Counted from the stretch's first letter, positions 8,129 through 17,478 are shown. The stretch: DNA of 64,000 bases from Halocatena halophila (GCA_027563145.1 CP071306.1:1488001-1552000); one strand, 5' to 3'. A program made the numbers and translations. Notes: a model not told the origin generated them from the letters alone.

Positions 8129-9490
8129 TTATCCTATGTGCTCAGTTGCGGTCTGTAGATCGCCACAGTTTTTGTCAATCCATGGTTTATTTGTCATATG
8201 GAGCCATCGAATTTCGGTGCCAGAGAGACGAATATGGCACGTGTTAGATTCGATTTGGTTCCAATAGAGATACTGAACGGTAGGACGTTGTATCTGAGCT
8301 TTCTCTCCATCTTCTCCAAATTTCTGGTAGGTCCTTTGTTGTAAATCGTCAAGTGGCTGTGGACTTTTAATCGAAGGGATTCCTGCGATGACGCCACCAG
8401 ACAGCACCAGTATTAGATTTACAACAATACAAATGGAGACTACCCCAGCAATGACTGCTCGACCATGTTTCCAACTAAATTTATCATATATGATACCAAC
8501 ACCAATAGCCACTATGACAAGGCCGGGAATCAGGTCCGGATACGAATCATAGTCAACAAAAAAGACAATGAAGCCGAACCATACTGCAGCAACGGTAATC
8601 CACCACGTGTCCCGCCAATTGTAATCAGAAATCGAAAATAGGATTCCAATACCGCCGAGCAACACCGCTGGGGCAGCTACCCCAAAATACCTTCCTCCGC
8701 TTACCAACGCATCAATTAAACTGACATGTCCAGTATCAATAATAAATAACGTCAAAATCGCTTCCGTAATCATAGCGCTTGTGGCTCCCGATAAAACGAT
8801 TGGAGCGACCATTATCGCAGTTAGTACCACACCTCCAGCAACAGCACGTGCCGCCCCACGAACCTTATCATGCTGATAGCTCAATACGACAGCGAGTATG
8901 GGAACGATTGCAGCCGCCTGATAGAAACCAACACAGGCTGCTGCTGCTCCACCACTTAGCATTGGGCGCTCTGTTCGAGCGCTATAAATCGACAGGAGTG
9001 CCGTGATCGTAACAAAGAACTTCGCCTTGAATCCATATGCAGGGAGATAGAAGAACCCCGGAAGGAGAAGAACGCTAACCCCCGAGATGAGGGCAGCACC
9101 TCGATCATTAGTGAGATCATGAACCAGAAGGGAAACGAGAAGACCTGAGCCAACGGCAGCAATGATCGTTATCATCACATTTAAGAGATGATGAACAAGA
9201 ATATTCCCTCCCGAGAGAAGCGCAAGGAGAGCTGGTATCTCGTACGCCAGAGGCAATTTCACCTCCCAAATCTCGGTATACAACGTTCCTCCCTGTGCCA
9301 TGTACCAGCCCGCGTATTGAAAAATTCCGCTGTCCGGACGGACCGGTAGACGACCCGGTTGCAGTACCACCATCACAAAAATAACTAAATGAAAAATAGT
9401 GAGCACAATTCCCACTGACAGCAGCCAGTGGCTAGCTATCCTATCTTTAATTTTTGATATTTTATTGGGAATATTTTCTAGAAAATGCAA
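8129..9490 (-). CDS. GT-C family membrane glycosyltransferase (DolP-mannose mannosyltransferase-like)
   Basis: 453 aa, about 10-11 membrane helices, with a soluble C-terminal tail of roughly 80 residues. The first periplasmic loop has RPDSGIFQYAGWYMAQGGTL and then YTEIWEVKLPL, the pattern of GT-C enzymes that take sugar from a dolichyl phosphate donor; the acidic residue in PDSG is the probable catalytic or metal site. In haloarchaea such proteins (for example AglS) add sugars to S-layer N-glycans outside the cell. The gene is clearly more AT-rich than its neighbours, uses more A/T-ending codons, and sits beside gene debris, so recent acquisition is likely. The exact sugar is not deducible. 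Confidence 0.7.
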   Translation of the reverse strand: MHFLENIPNKISKIKDRIASHWLLSVGIVLTIFHLVIFVMVVLQPGRLPVRPDSGIFQYAGWYMAQGGTLYTEIWEVKLPLAYEIPALLALLSGGNILVHHLLNVMITIIAAVGSGLLVSLLVHDLTNDRGAALISGVSVLLLPGFFYLPAYGFKAKFFVTITALLSIYSARTERPMLSGGAAAACVGFYQAAAIVPILAVVLSYQHDKVRGAARAVAGGVVLTAIMVAPIVLSGATSAMITEAILTLFIIDTGHVSLIDALVSGGRYFGVAAPAVLLGGIGILFSISDYNWRDTWWITVAAVWFGFIVFFVDYDSYPDLIPGLVIVAIGVGIIYDKFSWKHGRAVIAGVVSICIVVNLILVLSGGVIAGIPSIKSPQPLDDLQQRTYQKFGEDGEKAQIQRPTVQYLYWNQIESNTCHIRLSGTEIRWLHMTNKPWIDKNCGDLQTATEHIG

Positions 9491-9767
9491 TTCTGATCAC
9501 TTTTCGTATGTAGGAATTCGGTAGATTACTAATACATGTTGTGGTTGGTAGTGCTGCCCTACGTCTCTGTAATCGGGCAAGGCAGAATCTGGAGCCCCTT
9601 CGACGGATAGCAATCTAACGACAGTAGAGGCAATCGAGAGAGACAAGTTACAACCAGAACAATGGACCGCGGATTTTGTACCCACACAGCCCACAATCCA
9701 TATAGCGACATACGATATATCTGTCCTGACGCGGGGAACTTTTTACCCATGACCGGGTAGCAGCCCC

Positions 9768-10673
9768 ATGGTACGGAACGTCGCCGGGGAGATGCGCGAT
9801 CTGGAGTCGGAGGATTTCTACTTGCTCTCGGGCGTCGAACACGGGATGCGGTTTAGCGAGTGGGTCGATCGGGAGACACTGACGGAGTACGCCAGATTGG
9901 ACGACGAGGAGGTGACCCACCGGTTGGATCGATGCGAGCGTCGTGGGCTGATCGAACGCAAGACGATGCAGTATCAGGGCTTTCGGCTCACGTTCGAGGG
10001 ATACGACATCCTCGCGTTGCACACGCTGGTCGAGCGTGGCACGATTGAGGGCTTTGGCGCGCCACTGGGCGTTGGCAAGGAAAGCGACGTGTACGAGGTC
10101 AAATCATACAAAGCACTGGCGTTGAAATACCACCGCGAAGGCTACACGAACTTCCGTGAAGTCCAGCGCGAGCGCGAGTACACCGCCGACCACGAGCACG
10201 TATCCTGGCTCTACACCGCCAGGAAAGCCGCAGAACGCGAGTACGAGGCGCTCGAAACCGTCTACCCGACTGTGAGCGTCCCCCGGCCGATTGATCACAA
10301 CCGCCACGCCATCGTGATGGAGAAATTCGACGGCGTCGAGCTCTCACGGGCCACAATCGATGACAATCAGGCCGTGGGCGTCTGTGATCTGATACTCTCC
10401 GAGCTCGCCGACGCCTACCAGGAAGGATTCGTGCACGCGGATATGAGCGAGTACAACGTTGCTGTCGCCGAATCTGGTGTGCTGTTGTTCGACTGGCCAC
10501 AGGCGGTGCCAACGACCCACGAAAACGCAGACGAGTTCCTCGAACGAGACGTTCGTAATCTCGTGGGCTATTTCAAGCGAAAACATCCAAGCGAGTTCGA
10601 GGAGACGCCGGCAGACGAGCTCGCAGCTGCGTTGCGAGCGGATTCGTTCGAATCGATCAAGACGTTCTGGTGA
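9768..10673 (+). CDS. rio2: RIO2 serine/threonine protein kinase/ATPase
   Basis: 301 aa, typical length. An N-terminal winged helix (residues 1-90) precedes the RIO kinase domain: nucleotide loop GVGKESDVYEV (101-111), Lys120, catalytic Asp225 in HADMSEYN, and metal-binding Asp242 in FDWPQ (the family's DFPQ). RIO2 acts in maturation of the small ribosomal subunit. The ATG at 9768 is supported by a TATA-like CTTTTTA at about 9739-9745, centred 26 bases away, implying a leaderless mRNA. It converges with glmM, their stops 8 bases apart. Confidence 0.95.
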   Translation: MVRNVAGEMRDLESEDFYLLSGVEHGMRFSEWVDRETLTEYARLDDEEVTHRLDRCERRGLIERKTMQYQGFRLTFEGYDILALHTLVERGTIEGFGAPLGVGKESDVYEVKSYKALALKYHREGYTNFREVQREREYTADHEHVSWLYTARKAAEREYEALETVYPTVSVPRPIDHNRHAIVMEKFDGVELSRATIDDNQAVGVCDLILSELADAYQEGFVHADMSEYNVAVAESGVLLFDWPQAVPTTHENADEFLERDVRNLVGYFKRKHPSEFEETPADELAAALRADSFESIKTFW

Positions 10674-10680
10674 GGTCGGT

Positions 10681-12045
10681 TCAGACTGGCGTCGGGAGAT
10701 CGCCACGAATCCAGGCCACAAGCTCTGTGGCCCGTTCCTGGGACGTAGCCTCCGCGTAGATCCGGATGAGCGGCTCCGTTCCGCTTGGTCTGACGAGGAC
10801 CCAGCCATCGTCGAAATCCAGGCGGTAGCCGTCCGTGGTGTCGAGGCTCGCATCGGCATCGCGGGCGGTCTCTTCGACCGTTTCGAGCAAGCGCTCGCGT
10901 TCGACATCCGAATCGTAGTGGAGGTTCCGTCGAACGTTCTCGTAGCCGCTGTGCTCGGTGATAATTTCGCTTGCTGGCCGCTCTGCCACCAGCTCGCAAA
11001 AGCGCGCTGCCGTGTAGGCTCCATCGCGAGAGAGCCGATACTCCGGGAAGAGAATCCCGCCGTTGCCCTCACCAGCGATTGGGACGGTTTCGTCCTCGGC
11101 CGTGAGCGCCTGGATTCGCGTGACGATGTTGGTGCTCCCGATCGGCGTCCGTTCGAGCGTGCCATCAACGTCTTCGACCACATCGACGAGTCGCTGTGAG
11201 ACGTTCACCGCAGAGACGCTCGTATCGCCCGATTCGAGTTCTGCGGCCGCCAGCGCCGCGAACGCTGCGTCGCCTTCGATGTGATTGCCCCGTTCGTCCA
11301 CGAAAATCGCACGGTCTGCATCACCGTCGTGGGCGATCCCCAGGTCCGCATCAGAGGCCCCAACGAGCCGTCTGAGCGCGCTGAGATTCTCCGCGACTGG
11401 CTCGGGGTCGCGACCCGGGAACTGCCCGTCTGGCTGGGCGTTGACTGTCACGACCGAACAGCCGAGTTCGCGAAACAGCTCCGGAGAGGTCATCGAACCA
11501 GCGCCGTGGCCGGGATCGATCGCCACTGTCAGCCCCGCGTTGGCGATTTTCTCCCGATCGACGGCCCCAATCACGGCCTCAATATACTCTCTGTCTGCGC
11601 TTTCGATCCGGGTACGAGTGCCTGTGTGGTCCCACGACACGGCTTCAAAGCGCTCGGTCAGCAGTCGGTCCTCGATCTGCTCTAGCGTCTCGCGCACCAG
11701 CTCAACCCCGTCAGCGCCGATGAGCTTGATGCCGTTGTACTCCGGCGGGTTGTGACTCGCCGTCACGACGAGTGCTGGCACGCCATTTCGCTCGGCGTAG
11801 GCCTGGACCGCCGGCGTGGGCAAGATTCCGAGATCGTCAACGTCACAACCGACGCTTGCGAGCCCGCTTGCCGCACTATCACTGAACAGTTCCCCCGTTT
11901 TGCGTGTATCACGCCCCAGCGCGACCCGATCGTGTCCCATCGCCGTGAACACGGAGCCGGCTGCCATCGCGGCGCGACTGACGAACGCTGGGGTTAACTC
12001 CTCGTTGGCAACCCCCCGAACGCCACTCGATCCGAACACCTTCAT
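10681..12045 (-). CDS. glmM: Phosphoglucosamine mutase (phosphohexomutase family)
   Basis: 454 aa alpha-D-phosphohexomutase. It interconverts glucosamine-6-P and glucosamine-1-P for UDP-GlcNAc synthesis, or handles the mannose or glucose equivalents. Motifs in order: KVFGSSGVRG substrate loop, active-site phosphoserine in TASHNPPEYNG, magnesium loop DGDADR, sugar-specificity loop GEGNGGI and C-terminal phosphate-binding RPSGTEP. The GEGNGG loop suits the GlmM group. Two consecutive ATGs exist (12048 and 12045); the second matches the usual MKVFG start. Haloarchaea carry several paralogues, so the exact sugar is uncertain. Confidence 0.88.
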   Translation of the reverse strand: MKVFGSSGVRGVANEELTPAFVSRAAMAAGSVFTAMGHDRVALGRDTRKTGELFSDSAASGLASVGCDVDDLGILPTPAVQAYAERNGVPALVVTASHNPPEYNGIKLIGADGVELVRETLEQIEDRLLTERFEAVSWDHTGTRTRIESADREYIEAVIGAVDREKIANAGLTVAIDPGHGAGSMTSPELFRELGCSVVTVNAQPDGQFPGRDPEPVAENLSALRRLVGASDADLGIAHDGDADRAIFVDERGNHIEGDAAFAALAAAELESGDTSVSAVNVSQRLVDVVEDVDGTLERTPIGSTNIVTRIQALTAEDETVPIAGEGNGGILFPEYRLSRDGAYTAARFCELVAERPASEIITEHSGYENVRRNLHYDSDVERERLLETVEETARDADASLDTTDGYRLDFDDGWVLVRPSGTEPLIRIYAEATSQERATELVAWIRGDLPTPV

Positions 12046-12235
12046 CACTGGCCCCTAGGAGAGGGGTGCAAAAAACTCTCGCGAACTGGTCGTACACCCT
12101 ATGTCGCTATATAGAGTTGGATCAAGCAGCCCCAGAGATCAGGCGTTTGGGTAGAGTTCTCATGTATGACTGAGATAGAAATCGCCATCACCAGTGCCAC
12201 GGTGTCGGGTGTGGGTGGAAAACTCGTTCTGAAAA

Positions 12236-12592
12236 TCACTCAAGGCCCAGTTCAAGCTTCAGCGCGCTATCGACCTCTCGCATGATCGACGCCGGAAGCC
12301 GTCCGGCGACGAACTGGATGCGTTCGGCAATATCGACCGTCCGAATCTGATCGAGCCGAATCGACGAATCCTCCTCAAAATCGCTCTCAGCAGCCGTGGC
12401 CAACACTTCAAACGGAAAGCCGTGGTGGGTAGTCGTCGCGGGTGCGACGACGGTCGTATGCGCGTTGCGGTTGCCGACATCATTCTGGACGACCACGCAC
12501 GGGCGGGTCATTTGCATCTCGTGACCGCGTGTCGGTTCTAGCGCGACGATAACGATGTCTCCACGTCGGACCTCCGGCGCGTTATTACTCAT
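12236..12592 (-). CDS. MazF/PemK-type endoribonuclease toxin
   Basis: 118 aa with the MazF fold: RRGDIVIVALEPTRGHEMQMTRPCVVVQND holds the beta-barrel start and the conserved RGD and RPCVVVQND motifs (given in part), then IRLDQIRTVD with the catalytic-region Asp-Gln-Arg. Such toxins cut mRNA at short motifs. The ATG overlaps the upstream small gene by 8 bases (ATGAGTAA), the usual coupling in type II toxin-antitoxin pairs. An open extension upstream of the ATG is a shadow of the antitoxin gene. Confidence 0.88.
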   Translation of the reverse strand: MSNNAPEVRRGDIVIVALEPTRGHEMQMTRPCVVVQNDVGNRNAHTTVVAPATTTHHGFPFEVLATAAESDFEEDSSIRLDQIRTVDIAERIQFVAGRLPASIMREVDSALKLELGLE

Positions 12593-12866
12593 CGTTTCCG
12601 CCGTCAGCGTCGTAGCCTTCGACGCCCGGTGCAGGACCAAGCGACTCCCACGCCTCGTCGGAAACTTGTTCGAACTCACGAGTGATCTCGCGGGCAGACT
12701 CGGCCGCATTGCGGTAGGCCGCCGCAAGTTCGTCCTCATTCGGTTGATCCTCCGCAACCTCGACGATGGCGACGGTAATGCGCTTGTTCGCGTACTCCGT
12801 GCCAAGGTACAACCGTCCCCGGTCGTCAGCCTCCTTCGTGCGAATGTCGTCGACTTCGACGTTCAT
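12585..12866 (-). CDS. Antitoxin partner of MazF-like toxin
   Basis: 93 aa from the ATG at 12866 (MNVEVDDIRTKEADD). A short swapped-hairpin-like N-terminus (DRGRLYLGTEYANKRITVAI) resembles AbrB/MazE DNA-binding antitoxins, followed by an acidic helical tail (NEDELAAAYRNAAESAREI) that would wrap the toxin. Longer starts exist (ATG 12881, GTG 12893), but the TATA-like TTTAAGA near 12897-12903 places the transcript start at about 12873, before 12866 and after the others. The repeat pair upstream suggests autoregulation. Confidence 0.75.
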   Translation of the reverse strand: MNVEVDDIRTKEADDRGRLYLGTEYANKRITVAIVEVAEDQPNEDELAAAYRNAAESAREITREFEQVSDEAWESLGPAPGVEGYDADGGNDE

Positions 12867-12870
12867 CTTC

Positions 12871-12924
12871 CTATTACCCATTATGGCCCACACGCTCTTA
12901 AATCTCTCCCACTATTGCCCATTA
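12871..12924 (-). promoter_or_regulatory. mazEF-type promoter with paired 13-bp repeats (putative operator)
   Basis: Two direct repeats flank the TATA element: on the plus strand CTATTACCCATTA at 12871-12883 and CTATTGCCCATTA at 12912-12924, 12 of 13 bases alike and 41 bases apart, about four helical turns. The box TTTAAGA (minus strand, about 12897-12903) lies between. The proximal copy covers the predicted transcription start. This is the layout of an autoregulated toxin-antitoxin operator bound by antitoxin dimers. Confidence 0.6.
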
Positions 12925-13313
12925 CATCTAGAGGGGCAGGTTCCGCTTGGTATCGGTTACACTGGCGGGGATACAGGCCGACGTGAATTAGCGTCGCGTC
13001 CCAGTTGGACGGTAGCGCCTCGCTCTTGGGGGCCACACTGCCGTTGGTTGCAGAACCCGAGCTGGCAGTGCGCTCTCGGTTCTCGACAGTCCATGGGAAG
13101 CAAGCGAAACTGTGGACAGGTGCTGAAAGCCGATCGTTTACCGTTATCACGCCACCCAAAATCGTATTGGCAGTCCATCCTGACACACAATCAGAGCGCT
13201 GTCCGATGACCCACTCATTCCCGTTCTGAGCCCACTGCTGGGGGCCAGCAATGCTTTCCAGTGACCACGCTCGCGTTTGCTCTGTGATTACAGACCATAG
13301 CAAAACAAGACAG
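12925..13313. other. Unassigned 390-base interval
   Basis: No gene I can support lies here. The minus strand is open from 13393 to 12881, but the translation is rich in Ser, Cys and Trp and lacks the acidic character of this proteome. The interval must hold the promoter of the acetyltransferase gene; GATTACA at about 13286-13292 is a weak TATA candidate. Confidence 0.4.
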
Positions 13314-13904
13314 ATGTCAGGACCAACGTTCATCGACGGCGACCGTATCGACCTCCAACCAGTTGACGAAGACGACATCGAATTCCTGCTCAAGGGAGTG
13401 AATCACCCGAAGGTGCGCCAGTACATCGGGGTATTCAGACGACCGTACAGCGAAACGCGCTACCGAGAGGAGTTGTGGCCAATTGACACCGACGACACGG
13501 GGGTTACGCTGCTTGCAGCCCCGAAATCGGGAGCGTTCGAGGGCAAACCCGTTGGCTCGGTGCAGCTGTATCCGCTGAACGAAGCCGATGGCTCTGCGAA
13601 CTTCGGGGTCTGGTTCCACCCATCCGTGTGGGGAGACGGATACGCGCTCGAAGCGAGCGCCCAACTCATCGAGTACGGCTTCGAGCAGCTTCGATTGCAT
13701 CGGATCTCGGCAACCACGATGGCCCCCAACGACGATGCCCGAACGCTCTGTAAACGACTCGGCTTCGTCCACGAGGGAACCGCAAGAGATGCACAGTTCG
13801 CCAACGGCGGCTATGTTGATGCCGAACGGTTTGGGCTGCTTGCCGATGCGTGGGCCGGCGTTGGGTCAGTGGTCGATAACGAATGCGCAGTAACGGAGGA
13901 GTAG
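13314..13904 (+). CDS. GNAT N-acetyltransferase (RimJ/RimL-like)
   Basis: 196 aa from the ATG at 13314. Standard GNAT features: an N-terminal strand IDLQPVDEDDIEFLL, the acetyl-CoA loop region WFHPSVWGDGYALEASAQLIEYGFEQLRLHRI (in part), and the motif RTLCKRLGFVHEGTARDAQFANG typical of RimJ/RimL and ribosomal-protein or amino-group acetyltransferases. Substrate unknown. The frame is open 21 codons upstream (13251), but those codons look non-coding. Confidence 0.85.
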   Translation: MSGPTFIDGDRIDLQPVDEDDIEFLLKGVNHPKVRQYIGVFRRPYSETRYREELWPIDTDDTGVTLLAAPKSGAFEGKPVGSVQLYPLNEADGSANFGVWFHPSVWGDGYALEASAQLIEYGFEQLRLHRISATTMAPNDDARTLCKRLGFVHEGTARDAQFANGGYVDAERFGLLADAWAGVGSVVDNECAVTEE

Positions 13905-13906
13905 GA

Positions 13907-14110
13907 CTACGAATCAGCCGTAATCAGCCGATACACCCAGTACACACCCGCCAGGGTGATCGCCAACATTAGCAGCTCATCCAGCGGTGCCCAGAGTGAT
14001 TGAAACAGGTCCATAAGAAGCGGATCGCCCGTTAGAAAGACACCCCACGAGAGCGCGCCAACCAGCAACAACACGACGGCGATCCAGTCGATTGCTGACC
14101 GAGGACGCAT
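13907..14110 (-). CDS. Small two-helix membrane protein (DUF378-like)
   Basis: 67 aa from the ATG at 14110; an ATG at 14125 would add five residues. The helices IAVVLLLVGALSWGVFL and LLMLAITLAGVYWVYRLI, with the GALSWG turn, resemble DUF378 proteins, which have the pattern hhhhGxhNWG followed by a second helix ending GLAGhYhh. No function is known. It converges with the acetyltransferase gene, 2 bases apart. Confidence 0.7.
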   Translation of the reverse strand: MRPRSAIDWIAVVLLLVGALSWGVFLTGDPLLMDLFQSLWAPLDELLMLAITLAGVYWVYRLITADS

Positions 14111-14175
14111 GTCTCCACTATCCACAGGCAGGACCGAAGGCGTTTCGACGAGATAAATCGATCTACACTCGTCAA

Positions 14176-15252
14176 TTACTCCGGAAACACCACTGGAGCG
14201 GACGCTGGCACGGAGAGTTCTACCGACACACCACGGTCGAGTTGGCCCTGTCGGCCGTGCACCACAACCGAAATCGGATCGGTCGCCACGCCGTCAGACA
14301 CCACCGTCAGCGTCGTTCGATCGCCCTGGAAATATCGCTCGGTCACCGTCCCCGTGAACTGTCCGTCATCAACGATCGATAGCGCTTCTGGGCGAATTGA
14401 GACCGTTACCGATCCCGTCATCTCACGCTCTATCGGAAGCGATACCGACCCATCACCATCAAGGGTTACGATCGCCCCGTCATCGGTCGGTGCTGCTGTT
14501 CCCGATAGCAGATTCGTATCACCGACGAAATCCGCAACGAACGCGTTGGCTGGCTCGCGATAGATTTCCTCGGGAGTGCCAACCTGTTCGATCCGACCGT
14601 CGTTCATCACGGCGATCCGATCAGAAAGCGTCATCGCCACCGATTGATCGTGCGTCACGTAGAAAAATCCGCCCGCCGTCTGTTCGTGAAGCGATCGCAG
14701 TTCTACCTGCATCTGCTGGCGGAGCTTCCGATCGAGCGATGAGAGGGGTTCATCGAGCAACAACACGCTCGGCTCGTTCACCAGCGCGCGAGCAAGTGCA
14801 ACCCGCTGTTGTTGGCCACCGGACAACGCCGATGGCCGTCGATCGCCAAAGCCCTCGAGATCGACGAGCGATAAATACTCCTTGACCCGGTCGTCGATCG
14901 TCGCCGGATCGATACCCGATTGCTGTAAGCCGTAGCTCACGTTCTCTGCGACCGTCATGTGAGGAAACAGGGCGAGCTGCTGGAACACGAGATTCGTGTC
15001 CCGATGCTCCGGTGGAACGTCAGCCATCGATTCGCCTGCGATCCGAACGGACCCGGATGAGGGCTGCTCGAAGCCGCTGATCAACCGCAGCGTCGTTGTC
15101 TTCCCACAGCCAGACGGTCCCACCAGAGAAAAGAACTCACCCTGTCGAATCGTTAGATCGATATCGTCCACTGCGGTTACGTCACCGTACGTTTTGGTTA
15201 CCCCAACGAGCGAAACCAGGGGATCACCGGTCGATCTGGTGGTGTCGGTCAT
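14176..15252 (-). CDS. potA: Spermidine/putrescine-type ABC transporter ATPase
   Basis: 358 aa. Walker A GPSGCGKTT, Q-loop VFQQLALFPHMTV, signature LSGGQQQRVALARAL, Walker B LLLDEPLSSLD and the H-loop YVTHDQ are all intact. The last 110 residues form the TOBE regulatory domain (VSIRPEALSI). The family energises uptake of polyamines or related small molecules. Divergent from the substrate-binding gene at 15396, with which it shares a 143-base promoter region. The ATG at 15252 (MTDTTRST) is preferred over one two codons upstream. Confidence 0.88.
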   Translation of the reverse strand: MTDTTRSTGDPLVSLVGVTKTYGDVTAVDDIDLTIRQGEFFSLVGPSGCGKTTTLRLISGFEQPSSGSVRIAGESMADVPPEHRDTNLVFQQLALFPHMTVAENVSYGLQQSGIDPATIDDRVKEYLSLVDLEGFGDRRPSALSGGQQQRVALARALVNEPSVLLLDEPLSSLDRKLRQQMQVELRSLHEQTAGGFFYVTHDQSVAMTLSDRIAVMNDGRIEQVGTPEEIYREPANAFVADFVGDTNLLSGTAAPTDDGAIVTLDGDGSVSLPIEREMTGSVTVSIRPEALSIVDDGQFTGTVTERYFQGDRTTLTVVSDGVATDPISVVVHGRQGQLDRGVSVELSVPASAPVVFPE

Positions 15253-15395
15253 TCTCAAGGGATATCAACGAACCTACTTGAATGTGATGGTGAACACACA
15301 TTCGACGGTTGCCCCATATTGAGTCCTGTTAATTGAAATTATATTAGCAATCAGCCACAGGAATTATGCCATTGAAATACTGATACATACAGACC

Positions 15396-16559
15396 ATGGC
15401 GGGAGCTACCAGCGACGGAACACGAACCACGTCTCGACGCCGGCTGCTAGAAATCGGCGGGGCCACAGGAGCAATCGCGTTGAGCGGGTGTCTGGCATCC
15501 GATCTGTTCGGTGGAACGAGCAGCGGTGGGGACCCAACGATTCACGTGTTAACCTGGGAGGAGTACGCGAACGACGACATCAAACGACGGATCGAAGAGA
15601 CGGTAGGCGTCACACTCGAGATCACGAAATCCACCTCCTCGGCAAAGATGTTCAACCAGTGGAATCAGGGCGAGTACAAACAGTACGACATTGCGATTCC
15701 AAACAATAACTACGTCCCGAAGATGCTGGCTGCCACAAAAGATGGCAACCCAATGATCGCCCCGGTTGACCGCGACGTTGTCTCGAACCTCGATGGGATC
15801 TACGAGACGTTCACAGGGTTTGCTGAGAATCAGTTCACCAAGGACGGCTCGATGTATGGGGTGCCGATTCGGTTTGGCTGGTATGGCTACTCGTATGACT
15901 CGCGTACAGTTCCAGACCACGAAGAGAGCTACGAGATCCTCTTTTCGCCAACGTTCGAGGGGGTGGACCTCTCAAACCAGATCGTCATGTACGATAACCA
16001 CTTCAAGGCAATGAGCGCGGCGGCACTCTATCTCGGCTTTCGTGATGCGTTTTCCGGCCCAAAAGTGACGCTCTCAGCGTCGCAAATCGAGGATGTCAAA
16101 ACGACGATGATCGAGCAAAAGCCAACGCTCCAGGGCTACATTGCGGAGGATCCCCGATACATCAAGCAGTTCAAACAGGGGAACTTCCTGGTTGGCCAGT
16201 CCGGGCGAAACGAGATCGTCGAACTGTGGGACCAGGGAGCCGACTGGGCGACGATGGCCACCCCAAAAGAGGGCGCACTCGCCTGGTTCGAATCCGCAGT
16301 CGTCTCAGAAGCATCAGATTCGAAAACGAAGGCCTGGGAGGTGATCAACGAATACATCGGCGCGAAAAACGGGGCAACGCTGGCCAAAACCGGCTTTTCA
16401 CCGAGCGTAAATCCAGAGACGAAATCGGAGCTCTCAAGCGAGGAAAACGATCGCTTTGGGGCGATCGATCCGTCTCGACTGGAGGGGATGGTGCCGTTCA
16501 AAACCGTCGAAAACGAGGGCGCCTGGCAGACGGCCTGGGAAGCAATCAAGGCTGCGTGA
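15396..16559 (+). CDS. potD: ABC transporter substrate-binding lipoprotein, PotD-like
   Basis: 387 aa. A twin-arginine signal (SRRRLLEIGG) ends in the lipobox LSGC at about residue 31-34, so it is tethered outside the membrane. The mature part is an extracellular solute-binding protein of the polyamine/iron group: IHVLTWEEYANDDIKRRIEE, then MFNQW and YDIAIPNNNYV, as in PotD (which begins LYVYNWxEY). Binding residues cannot be assigned with confidence; polyamine, putrescine or another cation is possible. First gene of the potD-potB-potC operon. Confidence 0.85.
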   Translation: MAGATSDGTRTTSRRRLLEIGGATGAIALSGCLASDLFGGTSSGGDPTIHVLTWEEYANDDIKRRIEETVGVTLEITKSTSSAKMFNQWNQGEYKQYDIAIPNNNYVPKMLAATKDGNPMIAPVDRDVVSNLDGIYETFTGFAENQFTKDGSMYGVPIRFGWYGYSYDSRTVPDHEESYEILFSPTFEGVDLSNQIVMYDNHFKAMSAAALYLGFRDAFSGPKVTLSASQIEDVKTTMIEQKPTLQGYIAEDPRYIKQFKQGNFLVGQSGRNEIVELWDQGADWATMATPKEGALAWFESAVVSEASDSKTKAWEVINEYIGAKNGATLAKTGFSPSVNPETKSELSSEENDRFGAIDPSRLEGMVPFKTVENEGAWQTAWEAIKAA

Positions 16560-16563
16560 TCGT

Positions 16564-17478
16564 ATGACAAAAGAGCGTTCGCGGACGAAGCTGTGGCGAC
16601 TGTTGTACACACCTCGCCGGAATCGATGGCTCACCGCCGGGCCGGCGGCGGTGTGGCTTGGGCTGTTGTTGCTCGCGCCGCTGACGTACATGGTCGTTGT
16701 GAGCTTCCTTACGGTCAGCGAGGAGACCTACCAGCTGGTCTGGTCACCAACGCTTGCGGGATACAGTTCGCTGTTCAGCGCAGATCCAATCTGGACGGCA
16801 CCGTTCGTCGATGCGCTGTTGATTTCGGTGTTCGTGGCTGTTGTGACGACACTACTCTGTCTGGTGACTGCCTTTCCGGTTGCCTATCTGCTCGCTCGCA
16901 GGGAGGGTCTATGGGTGCGTGTGATCTTCTTTCTGGTGTTATTGCCGTTTTTCACCATGTATCTGGTGCGAGCGTACTCGTGGATGCTGGTGTTCGGAAA
17001 ATCCGGGGTGTTGAACACAACCCTCGAGGCGCTCGGTCTCGTTGATGGACCAGTTGGGCTCTTTACGTTCGGACTGCCGGCGATCATCGTGGGATTGACC
17101 CACGCGTATTTCCCGTACATGTTGCTCTCTCTGTACGCGAGTCTCGACGGAATTGACATGGATCTGGTTGCGGTGGCCAGGGATCTCGGAGCAACTCGGG
17201 TGGCTGTCGTTCGGGACGTACTCGTTCCGCTAACCCTTCCGGGGATGGTCAGCGGCGGGCTGTTCGTCTTCGTTCCGACGCTTGGCGCGTTCGTCACGCC
17301 AGACATTCTTGGAGCAGGAAAGATCCAGATGATTGGTAATTTCATCGAGGGGCGGATCCTGGGCGCTGCTGATCTTGCGGCCGGGAGCGCCGCCGCGATG
17401 TTCATCGTGGTTGCGATCGTTCTGGTGTTTGTAGTTGTTATCCAGGTCGTTGATCCCGAAGAGCTGGGGGCGGTCTGA
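16564..17478 (+). CDS. potB: ABC transporter permease, PotB-like
   Basis: 304 aa with six main membrane segments. The EAA loop that docks on the ATPase reads VARDLGATRVAVVRDVLVPLTLPGM. The start is the ATG at 16564, 4 bases after the potD stop; the frame is open upstream but that stretch overlaps potD. With PotC it forms the heterodimeric channel. Confidence 0.88.
   Translation: MTKERSRTKLWRLLYTPRRNRWLTAGPAAVWLGLLLLAPLTYMVVVSFLTVSEETYQLVWSPTLAGYSSLFSADPIWTAPFVDALLISVFVAVVTTLLCLVTAFPVAYLLARREGLWVRVIFFLVLLPFFTMYLVRAYSWMLVFGKSGVLNTTLEALGLVDGPVGLFTFGLPAIIVGLTHAYFPYMLLSLYASLDGIDMDLVAVARDLGATRVAVVRDVLVPLTLPGMVSGGLFVFVPTLGAFVTPDILGAGKIQMIGNFIEGRILGAADLAAGSAAAMFIVVAIVLVFVVVIQVVDPEELGAV

Noticed and set aside
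9497..9767. Minus-strand frames between the glycosyltransferase and rio2 genes.
   Set aside because: Short, non-acidic and overlapping the rio2 promoter; no features recognised.
12881..13393. 513-base open frame on the minus strand upstream of the antitoxin.
   Set aside because: Composition rich in Ser, Trp and Cys, no motif, and it overlaps both the toxin-antitoxin operator and the acetyltransferase start.
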